Positions 11,561 through 22,726 of a stretch of DNA of 64,000 nt are shown here, piece by piece (the stretch's first letter is position 1; the number at the start of each line of letters is the position of its first letter). The notes under the pieces were generated by a model that had not been told where the DNA came from, made no database searches, and was given only the letters and a program-made list of their open reading frames with translations. Position numbers and translations under genes: made by a program. The DNA comes from Cristatella mucedo (lineage: Eukaryota; Bryozoa; Phylactolaemata; Cristatellidae), in assembly GCA_009760855.2 (NCBI GenBank), contig WPIO01000020.1, positions 4,661,501 to 4,725,500 on the forward strand, given 5' to 3'.

Positions 11561-12035
11561 GCCTCGCGCGAAAAGTTATACCATTCTTTGCAGAAAAACA
11601 TTTGAAACCTCTAAACATTTGAGCCTCTATAAATGCCTTGCTGGCTAAAGTAGCTGTTCATTCACAACCTATGATCTTCCCTTAAGAGATTTTTGAGGTT
11701 TCGGCATGAGATAAAGCTAACTTGATAAACGTGTATTAAAACGTGTATTAAAACGAGCTCGTCCTACGAAGACGATATGCCATCATATTTGTGGTCTTCC
11801 CTGTCATGCAAACATAGCCAAGCTATAACCGAGATTTTAGAACTTCTTTGGAAAAAGTGTGATACACAAGTCATTCAAATTGGCCATCATGAGACTGATA
11901 CCCAAAAGGCCTGGATTAAATACAGTGGTTCTTGCAAACTATCCACTAATTTTTATTCTTAATAAAAAATCCTAAACAATTGAAATTAAGCAGCTGTTTA
12001 AATACTGTGATGATAATGAATTTTCAGAAAAACAT
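11561..12035. other. Spacer without recognisable features
   Basis: A 61-codon open frame at 11777-11962 has no recognisable motif. Nothing else is seen. Confidence 0.4.
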
Positions 12036-12630
12036 TGATCGTGGTGGAAGCTGCAGCACTCCACTGATACTGCTCTCCTCCATGTAACTAATGCCGGGAA
12101 CTTAACTTCTCTAGAGCTGCTAGACCTATCGGCTGCCTTCAATAGTATTGATCAGGATGTCCTACTTGAATGATGGAGAACAACGATTGGTCTGGCAAAT
12201 GAGGCACTGAAGTGGTTCAAAGCGTAGCGGTCCAATCATTTTAATTCTGGCATGAGGGGGTTAGGTCTCATCGACCAGACCGGTCACCTGTGGAGTCCCA
12301 CAATGGTACGTGCTCTATAATCTGCTTTTATTTATTTATACAAAGACTCTGGAAAAGTGATTTTTGTCCATGGAATATGCTGTCACTCTGATGCCGACGG
12401 TTCTCTGCTGTATCTGTCACTTAAACCGACGGTATCTGCTGCAGAAACTGTCGCACTTAATGCGAGCTTTGCGGGCATTAGATATTGGATGTTAGCGAAT
12501 CTCCTAAAATTAAACCACGATAAAACAGAATTGCTAATCATAATGCAACTTAAGCGTGTGGCTGGCCTAGACGGCATTGCTTTTGTAATAGATGATGCTG
12601 TTATTTGACTGCGACAGTTAGCTTGCAAAT
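12036..12630 (+). mobile_element. L2-like subfamily B RT fragment, decayed
   Basis: Readable pieces in several frames include LLDLSAAF-like sequence near 12120, VSSTRPVTCGVPQ near 12280, and SDADGSLLYLSLKP (decayed YADD block), then MLANLLKLNHDKTELLI. Order and wording match subfamily B at 43230-44560. Many stops are present. Confidence 0.6.
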
Positions 12631-12639
12631 CAGGTGTTA

Positions 12640-14485
12640 TATTCATAGCTGCCTACATCTTGACAAATTAATTAAGCAGACAGCTCCACAGCTAGCCACT
12701 ATGTCCGATCCCAACCTAAGAGTAGGAAATTCCTTTGCCGGTGGCGTGCAGGCGAAGGATTCTGCAGGTCGTGGAACTCTGAGTTGACCATGCTGGCCAC
12801 GTAACCACTACTTTGGATCTCATCGGATTTAAAGGCTGTGAAGCAGCGAGGTGCCGGCACGTTCCCGCTCTGAGCTGGTCACCGATGATATTAAAAATAA
12901 ACCTGCATTGTACCTAATGTTTCAGTTACCCACGAGAAATGGGCGTTAACTTAAGGCACTCGCCTGTCTCCAGCAAAGAAAAGTGCTTCCGAACTTGACG
13001 AATGAAACAATTAGGTTTCAGAAAATGCTTTGACGCACAGAGAAGTGGCGGAGCAGCTAGTGGCGAGTAAGAAAAATAAAAAATTCTAAAGCCTCAGCTT
13101 TGAAGAACGTGTCTGAAATATCCTGGTAGCAATGTGTGCTAGACCCTAACGTCAGCCCTCGTGTCAGCCCTCTTGCTGCACATTCTAAGAGCTAGCCAAT
13201 TTATCGGTCTATCTACTTTACAGCTACATCTACGGCTACATTACAGCCAAGCCATTCGTATGCTATTTAATTAACTCTCAAAAAATGCAATTCAATTTTC
13301 AAGATGTCGCTATTCGCACTCAAAATTACCTGCAACAGTTTCTCAAAATGCATGGGTAGCTCGATACGTGTAGCTAGCTTCGTAAGAGCAAGGGTTACTC
13401 TGTCCTTAATTTCATAACACTGAATAGACTTAGAAAATCAGCATGAAAAGCTAAAAGCCACCACAAAATTCGCAATCACTGTAAAAAAGCTAGCTATTAG
13501 CTCGTCCAGAATATAGAATTTCGCTAGCGTCTAATAACCACTAGACAACTAGAAGAGTAGACATTCGTTCCAGATCACGTTGTACGACCAAGGATGCATT
13601 GTTTAAAAAAACATGAAATAGCTTCCATAGCCTGTTGAAAAAGGCTTTTAATTTTTGATTAAGGTTTACCTCATTGCGACTCAGCAGACGATAACCGGAA
13701 CCTGTAATACTTGACGCAAAAAAGTAAAAGACGCATATGAAAGCTGCGCTTCGTTTGTGTAAATCTCTTAAGTTGTGACGTCAGAATAATTCAATGTCTT
13801 AAGATATGCCCCGTTTAAAACAACGCCAAGAAGTAATAATGCAGTAGTCTGAATACGAAAATATTAAGTTTAGTATAAGATATAGTACTTTTAAGTATTA
13901 TATAACGCATGCAACTCCGCAACTAAGAAGAATTACATCTATATGCAGCTGCTTTGGCTAGTGACGCCGAGTAGATTGGCTAGAGGTTGGCAGCAGATAC
14001 TGATTTCAGCTGAGTATTTTCATAATCACTATTTCAAATATTTGAAAAGTAGCAGGTATTATGAGAACATACACATTCCGGCTTGGCAAGGGTTTCTTGA
14101 AAACGGCCAGGTCGTAGTTGCTTGCAAACAATTTCTCTGACGCTAATAAACTGCCACAAGTAAAAATGCAATGTAAACTAGTTAACTCTATTTAGGCTTA
14201 AATCTACTGTCCAGAACGAATTGCTGATGCGAGACTTCGTTTTTATACAGCCTCATTCATGGACAATGACCTAAGCGGATACTAGCATTTGATATTCAGT
14301 AGTTAGGAAAACTTTTCCAAAGTCACACAAGTACATCTGATCTAGCAAGCCGTATGCGCATTATCCTAGAACGCCAACCTTCGGTAGCGGCTGCTCGCTA
14401 GGCTGCATCGATGACGTAGCAGCTCTTAGAGCTGCCACGTCATCACCAAGGAAACGTAAGCACACTCTGTATGTAGCAAATGGCG
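12640..14485. other. Spacer without recognisable features
   Basis: AT-leaning sequence with only short open frames, the longest a 65-codon frame at 13943-14140 with no motif. No transposon ends or simple repeats of note. Confidence 0.4.
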
Positions 14486-14489
14486 CGCG

Positions 14490-15480
14490 GGCTCACAGGC
14501 TCGTTCAATTTATAAAAAGATAAATGATGGAAACAGCACAGACGGCAAGCAGTCTTTTCATCCAGCTGATACAATACGAGCTCAGTAGAGAACAGGTGCA
14601 TGAGAAAGGGAAGCAGGGAATGGAGTGGCGAAATCGCCGTCTCAGCGAGACAAAAATGACAAAATCGATGTTATGAATTATGTGCGAAAGTGACTACTGT
14701 GTGACTTTAGAGTCGGCTACTATGGACGTTTTGAAACTGTCCGCAGTCGCTCTCCTGAAGCAACGATCTGCCGGTCACGAATGCACTGACCGGGAGATGC
14801 TGTAAGTCTGTGAGTGGTAAGTCGGCTGGATGTCATCTGTGTACATTAACTCTAAAATACAGGCTATTGTTAGGCTTTCATTAATGCGGATTTTGTTGCT
14901 CGTGCTGAGCTCAGAATATCAAGCAATGTGTTTTTATCGCTGGCGTATTGCTAGCTTCTGGTCTGTGTACATTTCTCGCACTGAGCCGCTTTCCTAACTA
15001 GTGAGGGTTTCGCAGTTTTGATTTTTTACCGGATCTGCTCCTCCAAAAGGCTAAGCATAATAGCACTCGCCCTTCGGGCTCTAATCGTTTACTTGCACGT
15101 CGCACGAACCTCAAATCCTGTGGAGGCGTAGCCTTTAGTCAGTAAGCTTCCAAAGCCGGTAACTCGCTTCCGACTGACGTCGCAACATCCCCTGACCTAA
15201 TGACATTTGAAAGCAGGCTAAACGGCAGCTATTTGTCACAGCACTTAGTGGGTCCACGTGATTTGTCCTTATCGTGCTCTTGGGGGATAACAATGGGCAT
15301 GCAGCCACTGACCATATTTGCTTGCTGCCCATGTGCATGTCACCTCTTGTCTGGTTCTGCTCGGTGTCATTAAATGTAGTACTACTAACCATCGCTCGTG
15401 CTACCTTTGCAGCAAATATAAAGTGCCAAGAAAGAGATTAAGCCCTCTGAGGGCCCTATAAAAATGTGAAATATTTATTT
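14490..15480. repeat. Duplicated spacer block A (matches 52330-53362)
   Basis: Collinear similarity to 52330-53362 in the same orientation. Shared pieces include ataca(a)t(a/c)(c)gagctca(g/a)tagagaa, cgcagtcgct(c/t)tcc(t/c)gaagcaacg, aaaatacaggctatt and the start of an L2-like relic. It lies upstream of gene 1, as its partner lies upstream of gene 3. Confidence 0.6.
15020..15475 (+). mobile_element. Old L2-like subfamily A 3' fragment shared by both duplicated spacers
   Basis: The translation gives RRTNLKSCGG and TSPDLMTFESRL; the 3' untranslated region and a degenerate tail (aaagtgccaagaaagagattaag ... gagggccct) follow. The equivalent fragment sits at 52920-53362 in the partner block, so it predates the duplication. 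Confidence 0.6.
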
Positions 15481-15529
15481 TCATTTTTACGGCTACTCTA
15501 TATGTTTTTACATTTTTTCGGTCATCCTA

Positions 15530-15970
15530 ATCTATTTTCAGAAGACATGGAAGGAACAAGGCAGGTGGTGCCCTCGCACAAGAAACAAAAACTCGAGGAG
15601 TAAAAAGAAGGAAGCGAAATAAGAGAAGAAAAAGAAAGAAATAAGAAGAAAAGAGAAGAAAGAAAGCTTAGCGAGGTACTGGAAGCTTTCTCGAAGAAGG
15701 TAAAGCTGAAAAACAGTGAAAACGCAGGAAATGCAAAGAGAATGTTGACAATCAAAGAGGTGATACGGAAGAACGATTTGAGGAGAACGAAGGCCAAAAG
15801 AGACGGAGGCAATGGCAAGAACACGGAAGAGGAGGAAAAGAGTGAAGGCAGAAAGCATGACAACATTGGATAAGCAAACACTCTGCTTTTAGAAAGCTTC
15901 ATGAAAAAACGACTTCGCTCTATAAAGACGAAATCAGTCATCATCTGGACCATCAGGATGAAACAAATAC
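15530..15970 (+). repeat. Purine-rich (AAG/GAA) tract
   Basis: The plus strand is strongly enriched in A and G, with repeated aagaag and gaaag words. The opposite strand yields open frames rich in Phe, Ser and Leu (15522-16004 and 15538-15858) that follow from composition, not coding. Confidence 0.6.
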
Positions 15971-16009
15971 CACAAGAGAAGAAGCTATAGAATCTACTGC
16001 ACAATTTAT

Positions 16010-17190
16010 AGTGCTTACCCCGATTGATATCGGCTGCCTGAAGTTTTACCTAACCCTCAGTTTTCCAAGTCATTTCGCAGCCACTTCGAACTGAAATAGT
16101 ACTGCGAGAATAGAGCCTGTTTCAGAACAAAGAAGGGGTTTGTTCGCTGGAAAAGGCGGTCGCACCATGAGCACAACCTGGCTCAGGAGGCAACTCGCCA
16201 ATGGGCAACAAGTTAGCAGGACCTGGCTGGCTGAATCTCCCTTAATGAAGTCGGCATTTTGTCCACGTGCTTTGGTCTTCCCTGTGTCTAGCCTCAAAAA
16301 CTTATCAATGATGGACTCGACAACATTTTAGGTCTTTTGGATCAACTTTCTGAGGACACAAGTGGAGTACTTGAAGCAAGAAGAGAAGCTATCGGTCTCA
16401 CACATTTTATTTTGAACTTCGAAGTTTTGGCTCGGCTGCCATTTTGGTACATCATCTTTAAAAAATTGACTGCGTTCAGAAAAGACTTCAGGAAAGAACA
16501 AAATTCAAATAAACCTCTTGGAAACTCTACCCTGTTGAGATTGAGCTGTCAAGACGTCGAGAAGGCATGTGCTGATAATCACTGCTAATTTCCAAAAGAA
16601 GATGTGAATGAATCTTCGTGAGTTGCAGTTTAACGAAGAATCCACCGTAGATCACAGATGCCCAATCTGAAGATGCTGTTCTCATGGCAGAGGTGGAGAA
16701 TGCAAGCATAATGAAAAGCAGCATAGCCTATGTTGGATAGTAAAGTACACCAAGGTTTATCCTGCTCACAAGTCTTGATGTCAAGTTAAATTTTCTAACT
16801 TAAGTTGAGCAGCTTTTGAAGACACTTGACCAGACCAAACTCTGCTACAAATATCTAGATTTTTGAGGGTTCTTTCGTTAAGACGTTGATGGAACAGATC
16901 TGTACGACAAAATTTGTGACTGTAAAATGCTTCTTGCCATATGTCATGACTTGGAACGAAAGACCTCTCTGGAAATCGCGTGTATTATTGTTAGTTACGG
17001 AGAAACTGTTTCCTAATTTCAGAGTTGCTTCGCAAGTTCTTGCCGCTATAGCTGCTTTAGTTGTCAGTTGTGAACATTCCTTTAGCAAGCCGAAGATAAT
17101 CCTGTGTTGTCTTAGCGCCTCAATGGAGTAAGATCGGCTGCTTAATTTGTTCTTGCGAAAAAGTATAAATAAAAGAAAATTGGCCACTAT
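16010..17190 (+). pseudogene. hAT transposase relic (TTF-finger/ZMYM1-like lineage)
   Basis: Pieces in changing frames follow the order of TTF-type hAT proteins. A GFVRWKRRSHHEHN stretch near 16137 resembles the WKKA...H finger region. EARREAIGLTHFILNFEVLARLPFW at 16370-16445 resembles the ARREA...LNFEFL segment. At 16990-17130 the dimerisation segment reads LFPNFRVASQVL and CEHSFSKPKIIL. Many stops and frame changes separate them, so the gene is dead. The plus strand lies in the spacer between genes 1 and 2. I could not find terminal repeats. Confidence 0.55.
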
Positions 17191-17399
17191 TAACTTTCAA
17201 ACTGTCGCATAATAGTTTGCTTAGTTTAAGGCCGGAATTAAAAAATCTTTCTCAAATCAATATGCCTGACGGAGAATGTTCTTGCATTTTTGCTGCGGTA
17301 AAGCTGTTTGGCAATAGCTTTTGATAAACACAGAGGGCGTCACTTTTAGCTTTGTCTCCGGATGCAGAAAAGTCTGATGACGCGTGTAGATGATACCAA

Positions 17400-20300
17400 T
17401 ATTGGAGAGAGAGAGACAGAGGGACAGAGAGACAGAGAGACAGAGAGACAGAGAGACAGAGAGACGGAGAGACAGAGAGACGGAGAGACGGAGAGACGGA
17501 GAGACGGAGAGACGGAGGGACGGAGGGACGGAGGGACGGAGGGACGGAGGGACGGAGGGACGGAGGGACGGAGGGACGGAGGGACGGAGAGACGGAGGGA
17601 CGGAGAGACGGAGAGACGGAGAGACGGAGAGACGGAGAGACGGAGAGACGGAGAGACGGAGAGACGGAGAGACGGAGAGACGGAGAGACGGAGAGACGGA
17701 GAGACGGAGAGACGGAGAGACGGAGAGACGGAGAGACGGAGAGACGGAGAGACGGAGGGACGGAGGGACGGAGAGACGGAGGGACGGAGGGACGGAGAGT
17801 CAGAAGGGACGGAGAGTCAGAAGGGACGGAGAGTCAGAAGGGACGGAGAGTCAGAAGGGACGGAGAGTCAGAAGGGACGGAGAGTCAGAAGGGACGGAGA
17901 GTCAGAAGGGACGGACAGAGGTGCGGACAGAGGCGCGGACGGACGGACAGAGGCGCGGACGGACAGAGGCGCGGACGGACAGAGGCGCGGACGGACAGAG
18001 GCGCGGACGGACGGACAGAGGCGCGGACGGACAGAGGCGCGGACGGACGGACAGAGGCGCGGACGGACAGAGGCGCGGACGGACAGAGGCGCGGACGGAC
18101 AGAGGCGCGGACGGACAGAGGCGCGGACGGACAGAGGCGCGGACGGACAGAGGCGCGGACGGACAGAGGCGCGGACGGACGGACAGAGGCGCGGACGGAC
18201 AGAGGCGCGGACGGACGGACAGAGGCGCGGACGGACGGACAGAGGCGCGGACGGACGGACAGAGGCGCGGACGGACGGACAGAGACGGAGAGACGGAGAG
18301 ACGGAGAGACGGAGAGACGGAGAGACGGAGAGACGGAGAGACGGAGAGACGGAGAGACGGAGAGACGGAGAGACGGAGAGACGGAGAGACGGAGAGACGG
18401 AGAGACAGAGGGACGGAGAGACAGAGGGACGGAGAGTCAGAAGGGACGGAGAGACAGAGAGACGGAGAGACAGAGAGACGGAGAGACAGAGAGACGGAGA
18501 GACAGAAGGGACGGAGAGTCAGAAGGGACGGAGAGTCAGAAGGGACGGAGAGTCAGAAGGGACGGAGAGTCAGAAGGGACGGAGAGTCAGAAGGGACGGA
18601 GAGTCAGAAGGGACGGAGAGTCAGAAGGGACGGAGAGTCAGAAGGGACGGAGAGTCAGAAGGGACGGAGAGTCAGAAGGGACGGAGAGTCAGAAGGGACG
18701 GAGAGTCAGAAGGGACGGACAGAGGTGCGGACAGAGGCGCGGACGGACGGACAGAGGCGCGGACGGACAGAGGCGCGGACGGACAGAGGCGCGGACGGAC
18801 AGAGGCGCGGACGGACGGAGGCGCGGACGGACGGACAGAGGCGCGGACGGACGGACAGAGGCGCGGACGGACAGAGGCGCTGACGGACAGAGGCGCGGAC
18901 GGACAGAGGCGCGGACGGACAGAGGCGCGGACGGACAGAGGCGCGGACGGACGGACAGAGGCGCGGACGGACAGAGGCGCGGACGGACGGACAGAGGCGC
19001 GGACGGACGGACAGAGGCGCGGACGGACGGACAGAGACGGAGAGACGGAGAGACGGAGAGACGGAGAGACGGAGAGACGGAGAGACGGAGAGACGGAGAG
19101 ACGGAGAGACGGAGAGACGGAGAGACGGAGAGACGGAGAGACGGAGAGACGGAGGGACGGAGAGACGGAGAGACGGAGGGACGGAGGGACGGAGGGACGG
19201 AGAGACGGAGAGACGGAGAGACGGAGGGACGGAGAGACGGAGAGACGGAGAGACGGAGAGACGGAGAGACGGAGAGACGGAGAGACGGAGGGACGGAGAG
19301 ACAGAGGGACGGAGAGACAGAGGGACGGAGAGACAGAGGGACGGAGAGTCAGAAGGGACGGAGAGACAGAGAGACGGAGAGACAGAGAGACGGAGAGACA
19401 GAGAGACGGAGAGACAGAAGGGACGGAGAGTCAGAAGGGACGGAGAGTCAGAAGGGACGGAGAGTCAGAAGGGACGGAGAGTCAGAAGGGACGGAGAGTC
19501 AGAAGGGACGGAGAGTCAGAAGGGACGGAGAGTCAGAAGGGACGGAGAGTCAGAAGGGACGGAGAGTCAGAAGGGACGGAGAGTCAGAAGGGACGGAGAG
19601 TCAGAAGGGACGGAGAGTCAGAAGGGACGGAGAGTCAGAAGGGACGGAGAGTCAGAAGGGACGGACAGAGGTGCGGACAGAGGCGCGGACGGACGGACAG
19701 AGGCGCGGAGAGGACAGACGGAGGAGGCGCGACGGACGGACAGACGCGCGGACGGACAGAGGCGCGGACGGACGGACAGAGGGGCGCGCGGACGGACAGA
19801 GGCGCGGACGGACGGACAGAGGCGCGGACGGACAGAGGCGCGGACGGACGGACAGAGGCGCGGACGGACGGACAGAGGCGCGGACGGACGGACAGAGGCG
19901 CGGACGGACGGACAGAGGCGCGGACGGACGGACAGAGGCGCGGACGGACGGACAGAGGCGCGGACGGACGGACAGAGGCGCGGACGGACGGACAGAGGCG
20001 CGGACGGACGGACAGAGGCGCGGACGGACAGAGGCGCGGACGGACAGAGGCGCGGACGGACAGAGGCAGAGGCGCGGACGGACAGAGGCGACGGACGGAC
20101 AGAGGCGCGGACGGACGGACAGAGGCGCGGACGGACGGACAGAGGCGCGGACGGACGGACAGAGGCGCGGACGGACGGACAGAGGCGCGGACGGACGGAC
20201 AGAGGCGCGGACGGACGGACAGAGGCGCGGACGGACGGACAGAGGCGCGGACGGACGGACAGAGGCGCGGACGGACGGACAGAGGCGCGGACGGACGGAC

Positions 20301-20640
20301 AGAGGCGCGGACGGACGGACAGAGGCGCGGACGGACGGACAGAGGCGCGGACGGACGGACAGAGGCGCGGACGGACGGACAGAGGCGCGGACGGACGGAC
20401 AGAGGCGCGGACGGACGGACAGAGGCGCGGACAGACAGAGGCGCGGACAGACAGAGGCGCGGACAGACAGAGGCGCGGACAGACAGAGGCGCGGACAGAC
20501 AGAGGCGCGGACAGACAGAGGCGCGGACAGACAGAGGCGCGGACAGACTGAGGCGCGGACAGACTGAGGCGCGGACAGACTGAGGCGCGGACAGACTGAG
20601 ACGCGGACAGACTGAGACGCGGACAGACTGAGACACGGAC
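17400..20640. repeat. 3.2-kb hierarchical minisatellite (8-, 17- and 16/20-bp units)
   Basis: Three unit types alternate in fixed order. Type 1 is an 8-mer GAGACGGA with GAGACAGA and GGGACGGA variants (about 17404-17794, 18278-18430, 19034-19345). Type 2 is a 17-mer GAGTCAGAAGGGACGGA (about 17795-17916, 18431-18718 with some 8-mers, 19346-19662). Type 3 is a 16-mer GGACAGAGGCGCGGAC with a 20-bp form carrying an extra GGAC (about 17916-18277, 18719-19033, 19663-20430). From 20430 the array drifts to a GACAGACAGAGGCGCG form and then fades. The order 1-2-3 occurs three times, a higher-order repeat of roughly 0.75-0.9 kb. Open frames of up to 1,073 codons occur on both strands because the units rarely form stops. 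Confidence 0.95.
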
Positions 20641-20737
20641 AGACAGCGATAGAGAGGGAGAAACGCACCATACACGTAGGGTGCCATGTGCGAGCTACTA
20701 AGGGTTTTGCGTGACTGCCATTGTAAAAACTGCTGGT

Positions 20738-20834
20738 TTGCGTATCACTTTGCAGCAAATGTAAAGCGCCTAGAAAGAGATTAAGTTCTCTGAGGGCGCT
20801 TTATCAAGTGCAATATTATTATTATTATTATTAT
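20738..20834 (+). mobile_element. Minimal L2-like subfamily A tail (type A1)
   Basis: A 97-bp, severely 5'-truncated copy begins ttgcgtatcactttgcagc, continues with the hairpin tail (aaagcgcctagaaagag ... gagggcgcttt) and ends caatattatt in an (ATT)n run. It matches the ends of 46975-48083 and 55789-59042 and lies 100 bp beyond the minisatellite. Confidence 0.85.
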
Positions 20835-21710
20835 GCATGGTCTCTTTTATAATGCACTTACCATGCAGTTCTGCAATTTAGACTCATCTTTTAATAGCGA
20901 ATGCTTTCCGACTGGGTTTAGGCTCATCACCTCCGCTACATCTTGCAGCCCTCGTAAATAAGTGTACTGAAGGCTCCTTAATTCGTCCCTCCAACATTGC
21001 ATTATATATGACACATTGTTACTTAAAGATTGCGGAAAGCTAGTGGTAACCCACAGAACAGTCGCTGCGTGCTAATCGCGGTTAGCAATGTGGAAATAAA
21101 AAAGCAAAACCACTTATAAATGTATAGCATTCCAAATGTTTACTACCGTCAAAGGCCAAATTCATAGACTTTAAAAGTCACTGCCAACATTCTTACTCAA
21201 CAATACCTTCTCTTCCGCGGCCGACAGTGGCGAACCCCTTTTAGTTAGCCGTTTGAAGAGTTACTCCCGTGCTACTCCCTTTCTCGACTGCTGTCTTACT
21301 CAAGCTGTACGACTTCTTTGTTGTAGAAGATGAAGTGTGTTGCCTACCCCATGCTTACCGAAAGCCATTCAGGATATGAGTGAACCGTTAAAACTTTTCG
21401 GCTTAGAACCACTTAGCTGTTATGGCTATGTGGAATTGCAGACATATATGCAGCATCTGACATTGACTTACATTTAACCACTACAATTAGTTCTTGCAAA
21501 GTCGTCCATGGAGACGGCAGTCTGCCATTGTATCGAGACTTTGATCACTTGGAATTGTATTACGAGTTTGAGTTAAACTCATTTACCATCAGTATACCTT
21601 GCTGTCCGTTTGGGTTTGAAAGATCGAGTGAGTGACTGGCGACCCGCTACATTCCTCGTGGCCAGAAATCGCATGCAATTCCACTCTTTGGCTTCAGAAG
21701 AGAGAGGATC
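20835..21710. other. Spacer downstream of gene 2 without recognisable features
   Basis: No coding motif, transposon end or repeat is recognised between the L2 tail and the polyadenylation signal of gene 2. Confidence 0.4.
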
Positions 21711-21716
21711 TTTATT
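21711..21716 (-). terminator. Polyadenylation signal AATAAA, gene 2
   Basis: AATAAA on the minus strand, 88 bases beyond the TAG stop at 21804-21806. Confidence 0.6.
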
Positions 21717-21803
21717 CAAAATTAAATTAAACTGTGCCCCGACTGTAAGTATGGTGCACTTATACTTGAACTTTTTCCGTACTCAAGAGGATTCACTTAA
21801 ATG

Positions 21804-22726
21804 CTAATCAATCACGTCATCGAAGAAAATCACATTCCTTTCGAAATCGCGCCCGTATAGGAAGGCAAATGCGCGACAGTTGCCGTATCTCCAAGTTGAA
21901 AAATTTATAACATTGAAGTCCATAAGCTGCGCAGGTGATTTAAAAAAACATTTCTGTCTGTTTTCACCATCAGGACGCATTTTCCAAATAATATGACTAT
22001 CAACTTCGGCAGCGTATAAAAACAACGAGTCTGAATCAAAGTGGATAGCTGAGATGTCATACTCGATGGCTGTTTCCCATAACTTAGTCCCTTGATTGTC
22101 GAAAAAAATTATGCAATCAGACTTGTCTGCCATCGTAGCTATAGCTATTAAGTCGTGGCACACTGCAAGGCTGTAGACAGCTTTCTTGCCGATGAGTTGG
22201 TTAACTAAGCAAACGTGAGCAGTCATATCGAGCACAACGATAAAGCGACTGGAAGGCGACTCAGCTTCAGTCAGGACATTTCTCTTGAGGCATACGAGAC
22301 CGACGCAATCTTCGAAGCAGGTCAGCTGCTCCACCGAATCGTATAAAGACTGCCAGCGGTAGACTTCACCCCACGGCCCAGTCAGGTAATCATGTATGTT
22401 TGGTTTCAAAACTACGATTGCTCTACGACCACTTAACCACGTGACCATGCAGGACATGTCTTGGCTGATGCCATCCCAAAGAGCACCGACAAAATCTGTG
22501 GTGTCATTCTGGTTATCGACGGTAAGTGGTGGCATCAACGTTGAAAGTGCCACTCCATTGTCGATACAAATTTTTATGCCGTCACAGCCACAGGCAACTG
22601 CGATGACGTTTGGACGCAAAAATACTAACTCGCGGCACTGAAACTGGAGACGAACTACCCGGTAATTGGATCGAGGTGCTTCGCTCGTACCTCCGTTCTC
22701 ACTGTCATTTTCTTTGGAATATATCT
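21804..22726 (-). CDS. Gene 2 last exon, tandem paralogue family of unknown function
   Basis: The exon opens after a pyrimidine-rich acceptor (ttattgctttcag) in phase 1 and closes with TAG. With the 7-nt exon 1 at 30497-30503 it gives Met-Ala-Glu-Ile-Tyr and a protein of about 309 residues. Family landmarks: FQCREL, VAVACGCDGIKIC, PPLTVD, VTWLSGRRAIVVL, QLTCFED, GLVCLKR, then ISAIHFDSDSLFLYAAEV and FSTWRYGNCRAFAFLYG. The recurring hydrophobic beta-strand pattern with D-x-D/G turns suggests a beta-propeller-like fold (inference). No signal peptide or membrane segment is visible in the mature model. Upstream of the acceptor the frame stays open and hydrophobic for about 18 codons, which I attribute to the pyrimidine tract. 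Function unknown. Confidence 0.8.

Noticed and set aside
15522-16004. 160-codon Phe/Ser/Leu-rich frame with apparent membrane segments
   Set aside because: Antisense of a purine-rich tract; hydrophobicity follows from the T/C composition.
17362-20583. Open frame of 1,073 codons (and others of 298-497 codons) rich in Arg, Asp, Gly, Glu, Thr
   Set aside because: It lies entirely in the minisatellite; comparable frames are open on both strands because the repeat units lack stop codons. No unique sequence or domain is present.
19635-20758. Minus-strand frames with repeated SVRASVCPRL/PLSVRPRLCPS
   Set aside because: Complement of the same minisatellite; purely repeat-driven.
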